Below are positions 38,794 to 46,680 of a stretch of 64,000 nucleotides of DNA, piece after piece. The notes under the pieces are model-generated. The model had not been told where the DNA came from, made no database searches, and saw only the letters and a program-made list of their open reading frames with translations. A program made the position numbers and the translations under genes. Each line of letters begins with the position of its first letter. The first letter of the stretch is position 1. The stretch lies in contig NZ_BPLZ01000006.1 of assembly GCF_019656335.1 (NCBI RefSeq), positions 1 through 64,000 on the forward strand. Reading direction: 5' to 3'. Source of the stretch: Pseudomonas sp. NCCP-436 (GTDB taxonomy: Bacteria > Pseudomonadota > Gammaproteobacteria > Pseudomonadales > Pseudomonadaceae).

Positions 38794-40878
38794 TCAGAAG
38801 TCGAAATCGACCTTGGCCCAAAGCGTACGCCCTGGTTCGTCGATGCGGGTATCGGCCGGGAAACCGAAGCCCGCATTGCCTGCCAGGTTGAGGTGCTCGG
38901 CGTATTGCTTGTCGAACAGGTTATCCACCCCGGCACTGAGCTTGACCTGCCGGCTGACGCGGTAGGCGCCGTTTAGCGAGAGCACAGCGAAACCGGCGCT
39001 TTCCCCCAGATCGCGCCCGACTACGTTGCCACGCCCCTCGGCAACGCGGCCCTGACCATCGACCGCACGCCAGAGCGCACCGATACTCCAGTCATCACGC
39101 TGGTAGCTCAGACCCAGACGCGCTTCCAGCGGCGGCATCTGCGGCAGCGCTTCACCATCCGAGCTGTTCTTGCCCCAGGCGTAAGCCAGGGTCGCATCGG
39201 CCTTCCAGTTGGAAGCGAAGGCGTAGGCCATGCCCAGCTCACCGCCCATGATGCGTGCGTCGACGTTGTCGGCCTGGGTGCCCATGCCGCGATAGTCGAA
39301 CAGGATGTAGTCACGCACCTGCCCGGCATAGGCCGATGCCCAGGCCTGCAGCTTGTCGTCCTGGTACTGGACGCCGATATCGAACTGGGTGGTCTTCTCC
39401 GGCTCGATGCCGTCGAACGCATTGAGCGCACCGGCCGGGCCGTTCAGCCCGGCGGAGAACAGCTCCCAGTAGTCCGGGAAGCGCTGCACATGACCGATTC
39501 CGACATAGAGAGTGGTCGGCGAGCTGGCCATATCGTGCTCATAGCGCACGAAACCGCTGGGCAGAGTCTCAGCGCGTGTCTCACCCGCCGTCGGATTGAC
39601 CTTGTCCATGCCCATCATGCTGCGAAAACTCTGCCGGTAATCCTTGGCCGAGGCGCGATCCACACGCACACCGGAGACCAGCCGATCACCCTCGGTCAGG
39701 CTCCAGGTAGCCTCGACAAAGGCGCCGTAATTGTGCATAAGGGCGTCCTTGCTCCAGGGGTAGCGGTCAGCGTCCGTGTAGCCCGTCATCATGCTGTAGG
39801 TGGAACGACGGCCACGGTGCTCGCTGCGCTGCGCATCGACGCCGGCGATCAGCTCGAGGTCGTGCCACTTCCAGGTTGCCGCCAGCCGGGCACCAAGGGT
39901 ACGCCGGTCGACCTGCGAGGCCATGGGCATGGCCATCATGCTGCTCGGATCGGGCACGCGCAGGCGGAAGTTGTCCATGATGTGGTCGGCGTAGTTGTAG
40001 TAGACCCTGGCCTCGACCTTATCCAACGCGCCGCCGAGGTTGCTGCGCTCGATGCGCAGGCCCAGGCTTTCGCGCCTGAACTGGGTGCCATCCATGCCGC
40101 GCCCGGAGTAGCGTGCCTCGCCATCGCCACGACCCGCACTGAGTTCGATCAGGGTGTCAGGATCCGGCGTCCAGCCCAGCGCCACGTCGGTATTCCACTT
40201 GTCCCAGCGCGAGCCGATGGTGTCGCCGTCACCGTTGTCGTAGTCATCCGAATGCGAACGGTTGGCCATCAGTCGCAGGTAGCCCTGCTCATCACCCACG
40301 GCGCCGTCGAGCAGACGATCGAAACGGCCGTTGGAGCCAGCCAGCACACTGGCATGCAGGCGTGCGCCGAGCTCGCCGAAACGCTCCGGCTCGCGCTCGA
40401 AGCGCACCACGCCAGCCGAGGCGCCGGGGCCCCAGATCACCGTCTGCGGCCCCTTGGTCACGTTCAGCAGATCATAGGTTTCCGGAGCAATATAGGAGCT
40501 GGGGGCGTCCATCCGTCCGGGGCAGGCGCCAAGCATCTGGCCGCCATCGGTGAGCAGCAGCAGGCGCGAGGCGAACATCCCGCGTAGCACAGGGTCGCTG
40601 TTGCTGCCGCCGCTGCGAATCGCCGAGAAACCGGGAATGGTCTTGAGGTAGTCGGCGGCATCACTGGCCGGCACGGGCTGGCGTGGATCCTTGGGGTCGG
40701 CCACCACGGTCAGCGGCGAGCTCTGCTGGATTGCCGTGATCACCGTGGGCGGCAGTTCGTGAACATGCTCCTCGGCATGCAACGCAGTAATGGTGCACAG
40801 GCCACAGGCGATGGCCAGGGTGGACAGGGGAAAACGAGCGCGCACGGAAACGGCGCACGGTACGAAGGAAACGGACAT
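38794..40878 (-). CDS. oprC: TonB-dependent copper receptor (OprC-like)
   Basis: A 694-residue outer-membrane receptor of the copper-receptor type. A signal peptide ends near residue 36 (ITALHA), then a TonB-box-like HELPPTVITAI segment and a plug domain with RGMFASRLLLLTDGGQMLGACPGRMDAPSSYIAPETYD-region (about 97-134). Methionine-rich loops MMAMPMASQ and MMGMDK fit copper contact, as in OprC of P. aeruginosa, where a Cys-x-x-x-Met-x-x-x-x-Met/His site is reported (here GACPGRM). The C-terminus ends with VDFDF. It is the last gene of a copper cluster. ATG 40878 starts a 36-residue export signal; a 60-codon open extension upstream is not used. Confidence 0.88.
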   Translation of the reverse strand: MSVSFVPCAVSVRARFPLSTLAIACGLCTITALHAEEHVHELPPTVITAIQQSSPLTVVADPKDPRQPVPASDAADYLKTIPGFSAIRSGGSNSDPVLRGMFASRLLLLTDGGQMLGACPGRMDAPSSYIAPETYDLLNVTKGPQTVIWGPGASAGVVRFEREPERFGELGARLHASVLAGSNGRFDRLLDGAVGDEQGYLRLMANRSHSDDYDNGDGDTIGSRWDKWNTDVALGWTPDPDTLIELSAGRGDGEARYSGRGMDGTQFRRESLGLRIERSNLGGALDKVEARVYYNYADHIMDNFRLRVPDPSSMMAMPMASQVDRRTLGARLAATWKWHDLELIAGVDAQRSEHRGRRSTYSMMTGYTDADRYPWSKDALMHNYGAFVEATWSLTEGDRLVSGVRVDRASAKDYRQSFRSMMGMDKVNPTAGETRAETLPSGFVRYEHDMASSPTTLYVGIGHVQRFPDYWELFSAGLNGPAGALNAFDGIEPEKTTQFDIGVQYQDDKLQAWASAYAGQVRDYILFDYRGMGTQADNVDARIMGGELGMAYAFASNWKADATLAYAWGKNSSDGEALPQMPPLEARLGLSYQRDDWSIGALWRAVDGQGRVAEGRGNVVGRDLGESAGFAVLSLNGAYRVSRQVKLSAGVDNLFDKQYAEHLNLAGNAGFGFPADTRIDEPGRTLWAKVDFDF

Positions 40879-40937
40879 GCGGATACCTGAATGGTCGATT
40901 TGCACAAAGGGCCAGCTAGCCCTCGCGGGAGAAGAAA

Positions 40938-41312
40938 TCAGGCGTGCATGGGAGGCGCACGTGACAGTGCGCGCGGGAAATGGGTGCAGGACAGCGGCGC
41001 AAGCGCAAGCGCGCCACCTGTTTGCCGAGAGGAGGATTGCCTCAAGGCGACGGCCCAATGGCTGTCTGCCAGAGCAGGACAGTGGGAGAACAGCGAGCAG
41101 TAGCCGCAGGCATCCACCTGCAGCACCGGCCGGCCACCATCGCGGGCAAGCTGTTCGGGATCCCCACCCTCATGGCAGGCCAGTTCGTTCAGCCAGCGCC
41201 AGTCGGCCGGCTCGGCGCGCAGTTGCGACGCCAGAGGCGCCAGCACGATCAGGACGAACGCCAGCAGCCCGAGATGGGCGGCGAAGATCCGTCTGCGCGC
41301 CGTGATCATCAT
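40938..41312 (-). CDS. DUF2946 family protein (copper cluster)
   Basis: A 124-residue predicted membrane protein. One hydrophobic segment (about 10-32) follows an Arg-rich N-terminus, and the DUF2946 motif CGYCSLFSHCP with conserved cysteines and histidine lies near residues 69-79; it is a candidate metal-binding site. Function is unknown. Its ATG overlaps the stop of the PCu(A)C chaperone gene (TGATG), so the two are translationally coupled. It lies 59 nt upstream of the oprC start, and the spacing fits one operon. Confidence 0.78.
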   Translation of the reverse strand: MMITARRRIFAAHLGLLAFVLIVLAPLASQLRAEPADWRWLNELACHEGGDPEQLARDGGRPVLQVDACGYCSLFSHCPALADSHWAVALRQSSSRQTGGALALAPLSCTHFPRALSRAPPMHA

Positions 41313-41806
41313 CAGTGCTGGTGCTTGCCTGCGTCGTGGCCGACAGCATGGTCATGGCCGGCCGGAGCCTCTTGCTGCACGGCCACCTCCACCTCGACGC
41401 TGCCGGCCTTCTCGAAGGTCAGGGTCAGCGGGAAGCGTTCACCGTTCCTGGCCTGCTGCTTCAGGTTGAACAGCATGACGTGGTAGCCCATGGGCTCGAA
41501 CTTCACCTCGCCACCGGCGGGTATGGCCACATCCTGCACCTGCTGCATCTTCATCACGCCATCTTGGTGTACGTGCTCATGCAGTTCGGCCTTTCCGGCC
41601 ACCGGGGTACTGGCACCGAGCAGGCGATCGGCCTCGCTACCCTTGTTGTGCACGACGAAATAGGCCGCGGCGGTCGGTGCCACCGGTGGCAGCGCGCGCG
41701 ACCAGGGGTGATCGATATGCAGCTGGCCGACTTCGTACTCGTGGGCCTGGGCCAGCGTTGCGGGCAGGATCAGAGCAAGGCCCAGCAGGGTTTTGCGCAG
41801 GTTCAT
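41312..41806 (-). CDS. Periplasmic copper chaperone PCu(A)C
   Basis: A 164-residue exported protein with a signal peptide cut after about residue 21 (LAQA). It matches the PCu(A)C family: the copper motif H(x)M-x(10)-M...HxM is visible as ELHEHVHQDGVMKMQQV and YHVMLFNL (position 99-101 HVM), with a further histidine-rich tail (GHDHAVGHDAGKHQH). It delivers Cu(I) in the periplasm, in other species to cytochrome oxidase or, here perhaps, to copper uptake genes. The ATG at 41806 follows GGAG; the frame begins 12 codons earlier without a better start. Confidence 0.88.
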   Translation of the reverse strand: MNLRKTLLGLALILPATLAQAHEYEVGQLHIDHPWSRALPPVAPTAAAYFVVHNKGSEADRLLGASTPVAGKAELHEHVHQDGVMKMQQVQDVAIPAGGEVKFEPMGYHVMLFNLKQQARNGERFPLTLTFEKAGSVEVEVAVQQEAPAGHDHAVGHDAGKHQH

Positions 41807-41851
41807 ATGAGTTGTCTCCGGGTTGGTATCGTTGAAAAACATGGCACGTCT

Positions 41852-43246
41852 TCAGTTGGTGAGTCGGGTTCCGGGCAGCAGGCCCAAGGAACGGTCGAGC
41901 GCCCACATCAGCAACAGCGAGGCGCCCACCAGCGGAAAGACCATGCCCAGCAGGATCATCACGCCGATGGCGGCCTTCCAGCGCGGCAGGTCATGGCGCA
42001 GCGGCGGCACACCGAGGCGACCGGCCGGACGGCGTTTCCACCAGATCACCAGGCCGCTGAGCGCGCTGAAGAGGATCAGCAGGCAGACCAGCGCCATCAG
42101 GATCTGGTTGGCCAGGCCAAACATCTTGCCTTCGTGCAGCTTCACCCCGCTCTCCACCGCCCGCGCCACCATGCCGTAGTCCGCCCAGCGCACATCGGCC
42201 AGCACCTCGCCGCTGTATTGATCCAGGTGCAGGGTGGCGTCGTTGCGCGGGTCATCGGCGAACAACGCGACGCTGTAAACGCCGCTGGCGCCCTTCGGGA
42301 AGCTGATGCTGTAGCCGCGCTGCACACCACGCGCATCGGCGCTATCAACCACCTGCTGCAGGCTGATGCGTGGCGCCGCCGGACCCTGGTCATGGTCGGC
42401 ATGGCCGCGATGCGCGGCATGCGCATCGGATGCCGGCAGCGGCGTAACCTCTACTGCCCAGGAAACGGTCTGCTCGCGGCTGCTGTTGAGGTTGCCGGCA
42501 AGCTGCCCGGACTTCGGCACGTCATCCCACATCGCCGCAGGAAACCGGTTCCAGGCACCGGCGAACTGGGCGCCCCAGAAGCCGGTCCAGGTCATCCCGG
42601 TGAGCAGCATGAACAACAGCAGCAGGGAGCCCCAGAATCCGGTTACCGCATGCAGGTCACGCCACAGCAGGCGCCCTCGGGCATGCAGGCGCGGCCAGAT
42701 TATGCCGGCCGGGTTGTTGCCGCGCGGCCACCACAGGTACAGGCCGGACACCACCAGCACGATGCCCCAGCCGGCAGCCAGTTCGATCAGCCGGTCGCCC
42801 AGGGTGCCGATCATCAGGTCGCCGTGCAGGGTGCGCGCCACGGCCTGCAGGTTCCATTGCCCGTCCTGCTCGCCGAGCAGGGTGCCGCGGTAGGGATCGA
42901 CGAACAGGTTGAGCAATCGACCATCATGCTCGATGACGAACTGCGCGCTGCGCCCTTCGCCGATCGGGGGCAGGTACTTGCTCACCGAGGCACCGGGATA
43001 CAGTTGCTCGACCAAGGCCAGCTGCTGGTCGGCGCTGACTCGCTGCTCGGCCGCCGGTACCAGCATCAGGTGCGGGTACAGCCAGGTGTCGAGCTGCGGT
43101 TTGAACAGATAGATCATCCCGGTGATCGACAACAGGATCATGAGCGGGATGACGAACAACCCGGCATAGAAATGCCAGCGCCAGGCCAGGTTGTAGAAAG
43201 ACGGTGCCGCACGAGCAGGTGCGGTGCAATCGAGGGAAGACGCCAT
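41852..43246 (-). CDS. PepSY-domain membrane protein, reductase-like
   Basis: A 464-residue inner-membrane protein of the PepSY-TM family. Five hydrophobic segments are visible: near 22-44, 175-195, 215-240, 385-405 and 430-455 (for example ALVCLLILFSALSGLVIWW). Periplasmic parts carry PepSY-like folds (residues about 60-120 and 290-350). Some relatives reduce metal or siderophore complexes, and in P. aeruginosa a PepSY gene adjoins oprC, which agrees with this cluster. ATG 43246 follows GGAGAAAG; the frame extends 12 codons upstream. Function in copper is inferred from context. Confidence 0.82.
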   Translation of the reverse strand: MASSLDCTAPARAAPSFYNLAWRWHFYAGLFVIPLMILLSITGMIYLFKPQLDTWLYPHLMLVPAAEQRVSADQQLALVEQLYPGASVSKYLPPIGEGRSAQFVIEHDGRLLNLFVDPYRGTLLGEQDGQWNLQAVARTLHGDLMIGTLGDRLIELAAGWGIVLVVSGLYLWWPRGNNPAGIIWPRLHARGRLLWRDLHAVTGFWGSLLLLFMLLTGMTWTGFWGAQFAGAWNRFPAAMWDDVPKSGQLAGNLNSSREQTVSWAVEVTPLPASDAHAAHRGHADHDQGPAAPRISLQQVVDSADARGVQRGYSISFPKGASGVYSVALFADDPRNDATLHLDQYSGEVLADVRWADYGMVARAVESGVKLHEGKMFGLANQILMALVCLLILFSALSGLVIWWKRRPAGRLGVPPLRHDLPRWKAAIGVMILLGMVFPLVGASLLLMWALDRSLGLLPGTRLTN

Positions 43247-43327
43247 GAAGCTTTCTCCAGCCCACCGCGGTCGTCGACGCACGGTCAGGCATTCGCATGA
43301 TAGGGACGCCCGGAACGGGCGGACGGA

Positions 43328-43714
43328 TCAGGCGAAAAAGGGAGAAGCGCGGGGATTGGCCGGAGGCCAGCGATAGCGGGTGATGCGCGGCAGATGCAGC
43401 GCGGGCAGCGGCCAGCCGCGCTCGCCGGCCAGCCGCCCGAACAGGCCGAAGAAGGCCGCGAGAATGATTGCGCTGAACAGGCTGGCCAGAGCGCAGTTGG
43501 AGCCGGTGGCCGGGTTAGAGGCGACGATGCCGGAGCCATCCAGATCAGCCCCTGCGCCGAAGTTGCCCTCGAACGAACAGTACTGACCGTCCAGACCGCT
43601 GAGCTGCAAGCCGGCCATCTGGCCGTGGCTGATGGCGCAGACGAACGCACTGAACAGAATGCTGAAGTACAGCACCCAGGCGGTCAGTGAGCGGTCTTTG
43701 CGGGCCAGTTTCAT
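43328..43714 (-). CDS. Second DUF2946-like membrane protein, first gene of copper cluster
   Basis: A 128-residue protein with an N-terminal hydrophobic segment (AWVLYFSILFSAFVCAI), a His-Gln-Met segment (ISHGQMAGLQL) and an internal GQYCSFEGNFG stretch, then a C-terminal hydrophobic SLFSAIILAAFFGLFGRL segment. The shape resembles DUF2946 proteins, including a Cys-Ser-Phe motif, but the assignment is less certain than for the gene at 40938. It is 81 nt upstream of the PepSY gene on the same strand and could be the first gene of the operon. A possible operator is found upstream. Confidence 0.7.
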   Translation of the reverse strand: MKLARKDRSLTAWVLYFSILFSAFVCAISHGQMAGLQLSGLDGQYCSFEGNFGAGADLDGSGIVASNPATGSNCALASLFSAIILAAFFGLFGRLAGERGWPLPALHLPRITRYRWPPANPRASPFFA

Positions 43715-43751
43715 GGAGCGTGACTCTAAACAGAGGATGGCAGCGCGACAC

Positions 43752-43768
43752 TGCGGTACGTTGCCGCA
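43752..43768 (-). promoter_or_regulatory. Inverted repeat upstream of the copper cluster
   Basis: TGCGG and CCGCA flank a 7-nt spacer, 38 nt upstream of the first gene of the cluster. The symmetry is compatible with a regulator site (for example a copper-responsive MerR or two-component regulator), but I do not recognise its consensus. Confidence 0.3.
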
Positions 43769-43811
43769 GAAGCCTGGTACGAGAGTCTAGCAGGCGCCCG
43801 GCACTTTATCG

Positions 43812-44726
43812 TCAACGCCAGGGCGCCGCGGCCAGCAGGGTCCCGCAGCGCAACTGGAGGAACTCGCGCAGCAGATGCACCGCCTTGCTCAGCTGAGCGC
43901 GGTGCGCACAGACCAGATACAGCGGCGTCGGCTCGCCCAACCAGGCGGGCAGCAGCACCTGCAGCCGCCCCTCCCGCACGTCGTCGGCCACGTCCAGCCA
44001 GGACTTGTACACCACGCCCTGCCCGGCCACGGCCCAGCGCCGGGTGACATCGGCATCGTCGCACACCCGGTTGCCGGCAACGCTCATGACCACCTCGCGC
44101 TTGCCGTCCTGAAAGCGCCAGCGGTCATGCACGCGACCGTGCAGCATGTACAGCAGGCAGTTGTGCTGGCGCAGATCCTCCACCGTATGCGGCGCGCCGT
44201 GCTTGGCCAGATAGGCCGGCGAAGCGCAAAGAACCCGGCGGTTGTCCGGCGCCACCGGCAGGGCCACCAGGCTGGAGTCTTCCGGCGCGCCATAGCGCAG
44301 GGCGATATCCACCGGCTCGCGGAACAGATCGGCGACACGGTCGGCCAGCAGCAGGCGCAGCTGCAGTTGCGGATGCTCGCCCTGGAACTCGTCCAGCCAG
44401 GACAGCAACGTGTTACGGCCGAAGTCCGAGGGTGCCGACAGCTGCAGCACGCCACGAATGCCGTCCTGGCTGCCGGCCAGTTGCTGGCGCCCCTCCTCCA
44501 GGCTCTGCAAGGCCAGGCGGGCGTGGACCAGATACAGCTCACCCTCGGGCGTCAGGCGCAGGCTGCGCGTCGAACGCGCCAGCAGGCGCACCTGCAGTTG
44601 TTGCTCGAGACGCTTGAGCGCGGCGCTGGCCACCGCCGGCGATACGTCGAGTAGCCGCGCCGCAGCCGACAGGCTGCCGGTTTCGGCAGTGCGCACGAAG
44701 AGTTGTAGGTCATCGAAACGCAGCAT
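43812..44726 (-). CDS. LysR-family transcriptional regulator
   Basis: A 304-residue LTTR. The N-terminal winged helix-turn-helix is RFDDLQLFVRTAETGSLSAAARLLDVSPAVASAALKRLE-region (about 3-42), and the effector domain starts near residue 90 (RGVLQLSAPSDFGR). It has the LTTR layout of divergent transcription from its target: the oxidoreductase gene starts 116 nt away. An inverted repeat CTTTCA-N9-TGAAAG in the gap is a candidate binding site. The ligand is unknown. ATG 44726 is chosen over a 20-codon upstream extension, whose Lys/Ile-rich sequence does not resemble LTTRs. Confidence 0.9.
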   Translation of the reverse strand: MLRFDDLQLFVRTAETGSLSAAARLLDVSPAVASAALKRLEQQLQVRLLARSTRSLRLTPEGELYLVHARLALQSLEEGRQQLAGSQDGIRGVLQLSAPSDFGRNTLLSWLDEFQGEHPQLQLRLLLADRVADLFREPVDIALRYGAPEDSSLVALPVAPDNRRVLCASPAYLAKHGAPHTVEDLRQHNCLLYMLHGRVHDRWRFQDGKREVVMSVAGNRVCDDADVTRRWAVAGQGVVYKSWLDVADDVREGRLQVLLPAWLGEPTPLYLVCAHRAQLSKAVHLLREFLQLRCGTLLAAAPWR

Positions 44727-44737
44727 GGGGCGACTCA

Positions 44738-44758
44738 CTTTCAAAATAATGATGAAAG
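44738..44758. promoter_or_regulatory. Candidate LysR operator
   Basis: CTTTCA and TGAAAG, 9 nt apart, form a perfect inverted repeat of 21 bp containing a T-N11-A core. It sits between the divergent LysR gene and the oxidoreductase, where LTTRs bind. Confidence 0.5.
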
Positions 44759-44842
44759 AGACTCTACCGGCAGGCGATTTTTTCAACCAGCAGAACGGAT
44801 GACCATGAATGCGTTGCCTGAATCCACTAGAGGAGCCCTAGC

Positions 44843-45859
44843 ATGAAAGCCGTCGCCTACTACCAATCCCTTCCGGCCGACCATCCCGAAGCCTTGCTGG
44901 ACGTGCAACTGGATGCCCCCTCCCCTGGGCCGCACGACCTGCTGGTGGAGATTCGAGCGATTTCGGTCAACCCGGTCGACACCAAGATCCGCCTGGGCGT
45001 CACCCCGGAGAACGGCGCAGCCAAGGTACTCGGCTGGGACGCTGCCGGTGTGGTCAAGGCGGTGGGCAGTGCAGTGAGCCTGTTCCACCCCGGCGACCGG
45101 GTGTTCTATGCCGGTGCCATCGACCGTGCCGGGGCCAACAGCGAGCTGCACCTGGTCGATGAACGCATCGTCGGCGCCATGCCCGCCAGCCTGTCGTTCG
45201 CCGAAGCGGCAGCGCTGCCGCTGACGGCCATCACCGCCTGGGAACTGCTGTTCGAGCGTCTGCAGATCGCCGAAGGTTCGGCCGATCAGGGCCAGAGCCT
45301 GCTGATCGTCGGTGCCGCCGGGGGTGTCGGTTCGATCCTCACTCAACTGGCGCGGCGCCTGACCGGCCTGACCGTGATCGGCACCGCCTCGCGTCCGGAA
45401 ACCCAGGCCTGGGTCCGCGAGCTGGGTGCGCATCACGTGATCGATCACAGCAAGCCGCTGAGCGAGGAACTGGCGCGCGTCGGTGTCGGCCAGGTCACCC
45501 ATGTCGCCAGCCTGACCCAGACCGATCAGCACTACGCTCAACTGATCGAGTGCCTGCTGCCGCAGGGCCGCCTGGCGCTGATCGATGACCCGCTGCAACC
45601 GCTGGACGTGATGCAGCTCAAGCGCAAGAGCCTGTCGCTGCACTGGGAACTGATGTTCACCCGCTCGCTATACCAGACCGCCGACATGATCGAGCAGCAT
45701 CGGCTGCTGCAACGGGTCTCCGAACTGGTCGACAGCGGCGTGATCAGAACCACCCTCGGTGAGCATTTCGGCCGCATCGAGGCCTCCAACCTGCGCCGCG
45801 CCCATGCACTGCTGGAAAGCGGCAAGGCGAAAGGCAAGATCGTGCTCGAAGGGTTCTGA
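44843..45859 (+). CDS. Zinc-type alcohol dehydrogenase family / quinone-oxidoreductase-like protein
   Basis: A 338-residue medium-chain dehydrogenase/reductase. The GroES-like N-terminal domain has ISVNPVDTKIRLG and LGWDAAGVV; the Rossmann domain carries LLIVGAAGGVGSILTQLARR for NAD(P)H. The cysteine/histidine ligands of the catalytic and structural zincs of alcohol dehydrogenases are not seen, so it belongs to the zinc-free quinone oxidoreductase side of the family and its substrate is unknown. AGAGGAG lies 8 nt before ATG 44843. Divergent from a LysR gene, which probably controls it. Confidence 0.88.
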   Translation: MKAVAYYQSLPADHPEALLDVQLDAPSPGPHDLLVEIRAISVNPVDTKIRLGVTPENGAAKVLGWDAAGVVKAVGSAVSLFHPGDRVFYAGAIDRAGANSELHLVDERIVGAMPASLSFAEAAALPLTAITAWELLFERLQIAEGSADQGQSLLIVGAAGGVGSILTQLARRLTGLTVIGTASRPETQAWVRELGAHHVIDHSKPLSEELARVGVGQVTHVASLTQTDQHYAQLIECLLPQGRLALIDDPLQPLDVMQLKRKSLSLHWELMFTRSLYQTADMIEQHRLLQRVSELVDSGVIRTTLGEHFGRIEASNLRRAHALLESGKAKGKIVLEGF

Positions 45860-45862
45860 AAC

Positions 45863-46501
45863 CTAATCGGCCTGGCTGCGCAACGCCGGGCTGTTGCGCA
45901 GCATGTCGAGCGCAGCATCTACCAGTGAGGCAGCCTGCCCTGCCAGATCGAAATCTGCCGCCAGCAGCCAGTGACTCTCGATGCCCTCCATGTAGGCATG
46001 CAAACAGACGGCTGCACTCCGGCAGTCCAGATCGGTCGGCAACTGCCCACGGCTCACAGCGTTGCTCAATGCCTTGGCGATGCGCTGGTCGCATTCACGA
46101 GCCAATTCCTGCATACGATCGCGCAAACCGAGTAGCTCACCACTGTATTCGCACTTGTAGCGCAGGATGTCATGGATACGGCGGCTCTGCGTATCCTCAG
46201 CCAGACGGGTGAGTGCACAGATCAGCAATTCGCGCATGCAGCCCAAAGGATCAGGCTCATCCTCGCTTTCGCTGGCACGCGCCAGTTCCTCCAGCGGCAA
46301 ACGCAGACGGTCAAGCATGGCCTGGAACAAATCGATCTTGTTCTCGAAATGCCAATAGATGGCGCCCCGGCTGACCCCTGCTACCCTTGCCACTTCTCCC
46401 AGAGAGGCTCGCGAGACGCCTTGGGCATAAAATACCTGCTCGGCAGCGTCCAGAATCTGCACTCGAGTTTCCTGCGCCTGCTCTTTGGTTCTTCTGGCCA
46501 T
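45863..46501 (-). CDS. ttgR: TetR-family repressor of the efflux operon (TtgR)
   Basis: A 212-residue TetR regulator. The N-terminal helix-turn-helix (ILDAAEQVFYAQGVSRASLGEVARVAGVSRGAIYWHFENK-region, about 17-56) is similar to TtgR of P. putida, and the ligand-binding half contains the RASESEDEPDPLGCMRELL segment also found there. TtgR releases its operator on binding antibiotics, flavonoids or other aromatic compounds. It faces away from ttgABC across 179 nt that contain a near-identical TtgR operator, which is the strongest reason for the name. Its own gene stop lies only 4 nt from the oxidoreductase stop, so the two are convergent. Confidence 0.88.
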   Translation of the reverse strand: MARRTKEQAQETRVQILDAAEQVFYAQGVSRASLGEVARVAGVSRGAIYWHFENKIDLFQAMLDRLRLPLEELARASESEDEPDPLGCMRELLICALTRLAEDTQSRRIHDILRYKCEYSGELLGLRDRMQELARECDQRIAKALSNAVSRGQLPTDLDCRSAAVCLHAYMEGIESHWLLAADFDLAGQAASLVDAALDMLRNSPALRSQAD

Positions 46502-46577
46502 CTACCTACCTGACTCCACCTGACTGTAAATTCTTGGTAAAGAGGGACATGTGTGAGTATGCAGGCATGGTTATTCA

Positions 46578-46607
46578 TTTACAAACATTCATGCATGTAA
46601 GTATATT
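46578..46607 (+). promoter_or_regulatory. TtgR operator overlapping the ttgA promoter
   Basis: TTACAA (46579-46584) and TATATT (46602-46607), 17 nt apart, form the ttgA promoter. Between them lies the TtgR-type inverted repeat: TTTACAAACATTCATG then CATGTAAGTATATTCC, almost the published ttgA operator of P. putida by my memory. TtgR bound here would block ttgABC and also its own divergent gene. Confidence 0.85.
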
Positions 46608-46680
46608 CCTCTCTGATCCCTTATCCCGCCTTTGCACTCTTAGCCCTTCGGGCCCGGATTCACTAAAACGAGGTTCTCAG

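Noticed and set aside
41315-43300. 661-codon open frame antisense to the copper-cluster PepSY gene
   Set aside because: It covers two real genes in antisense, has no ribosome site and shows low-complexity His/Gln-rich sequence.
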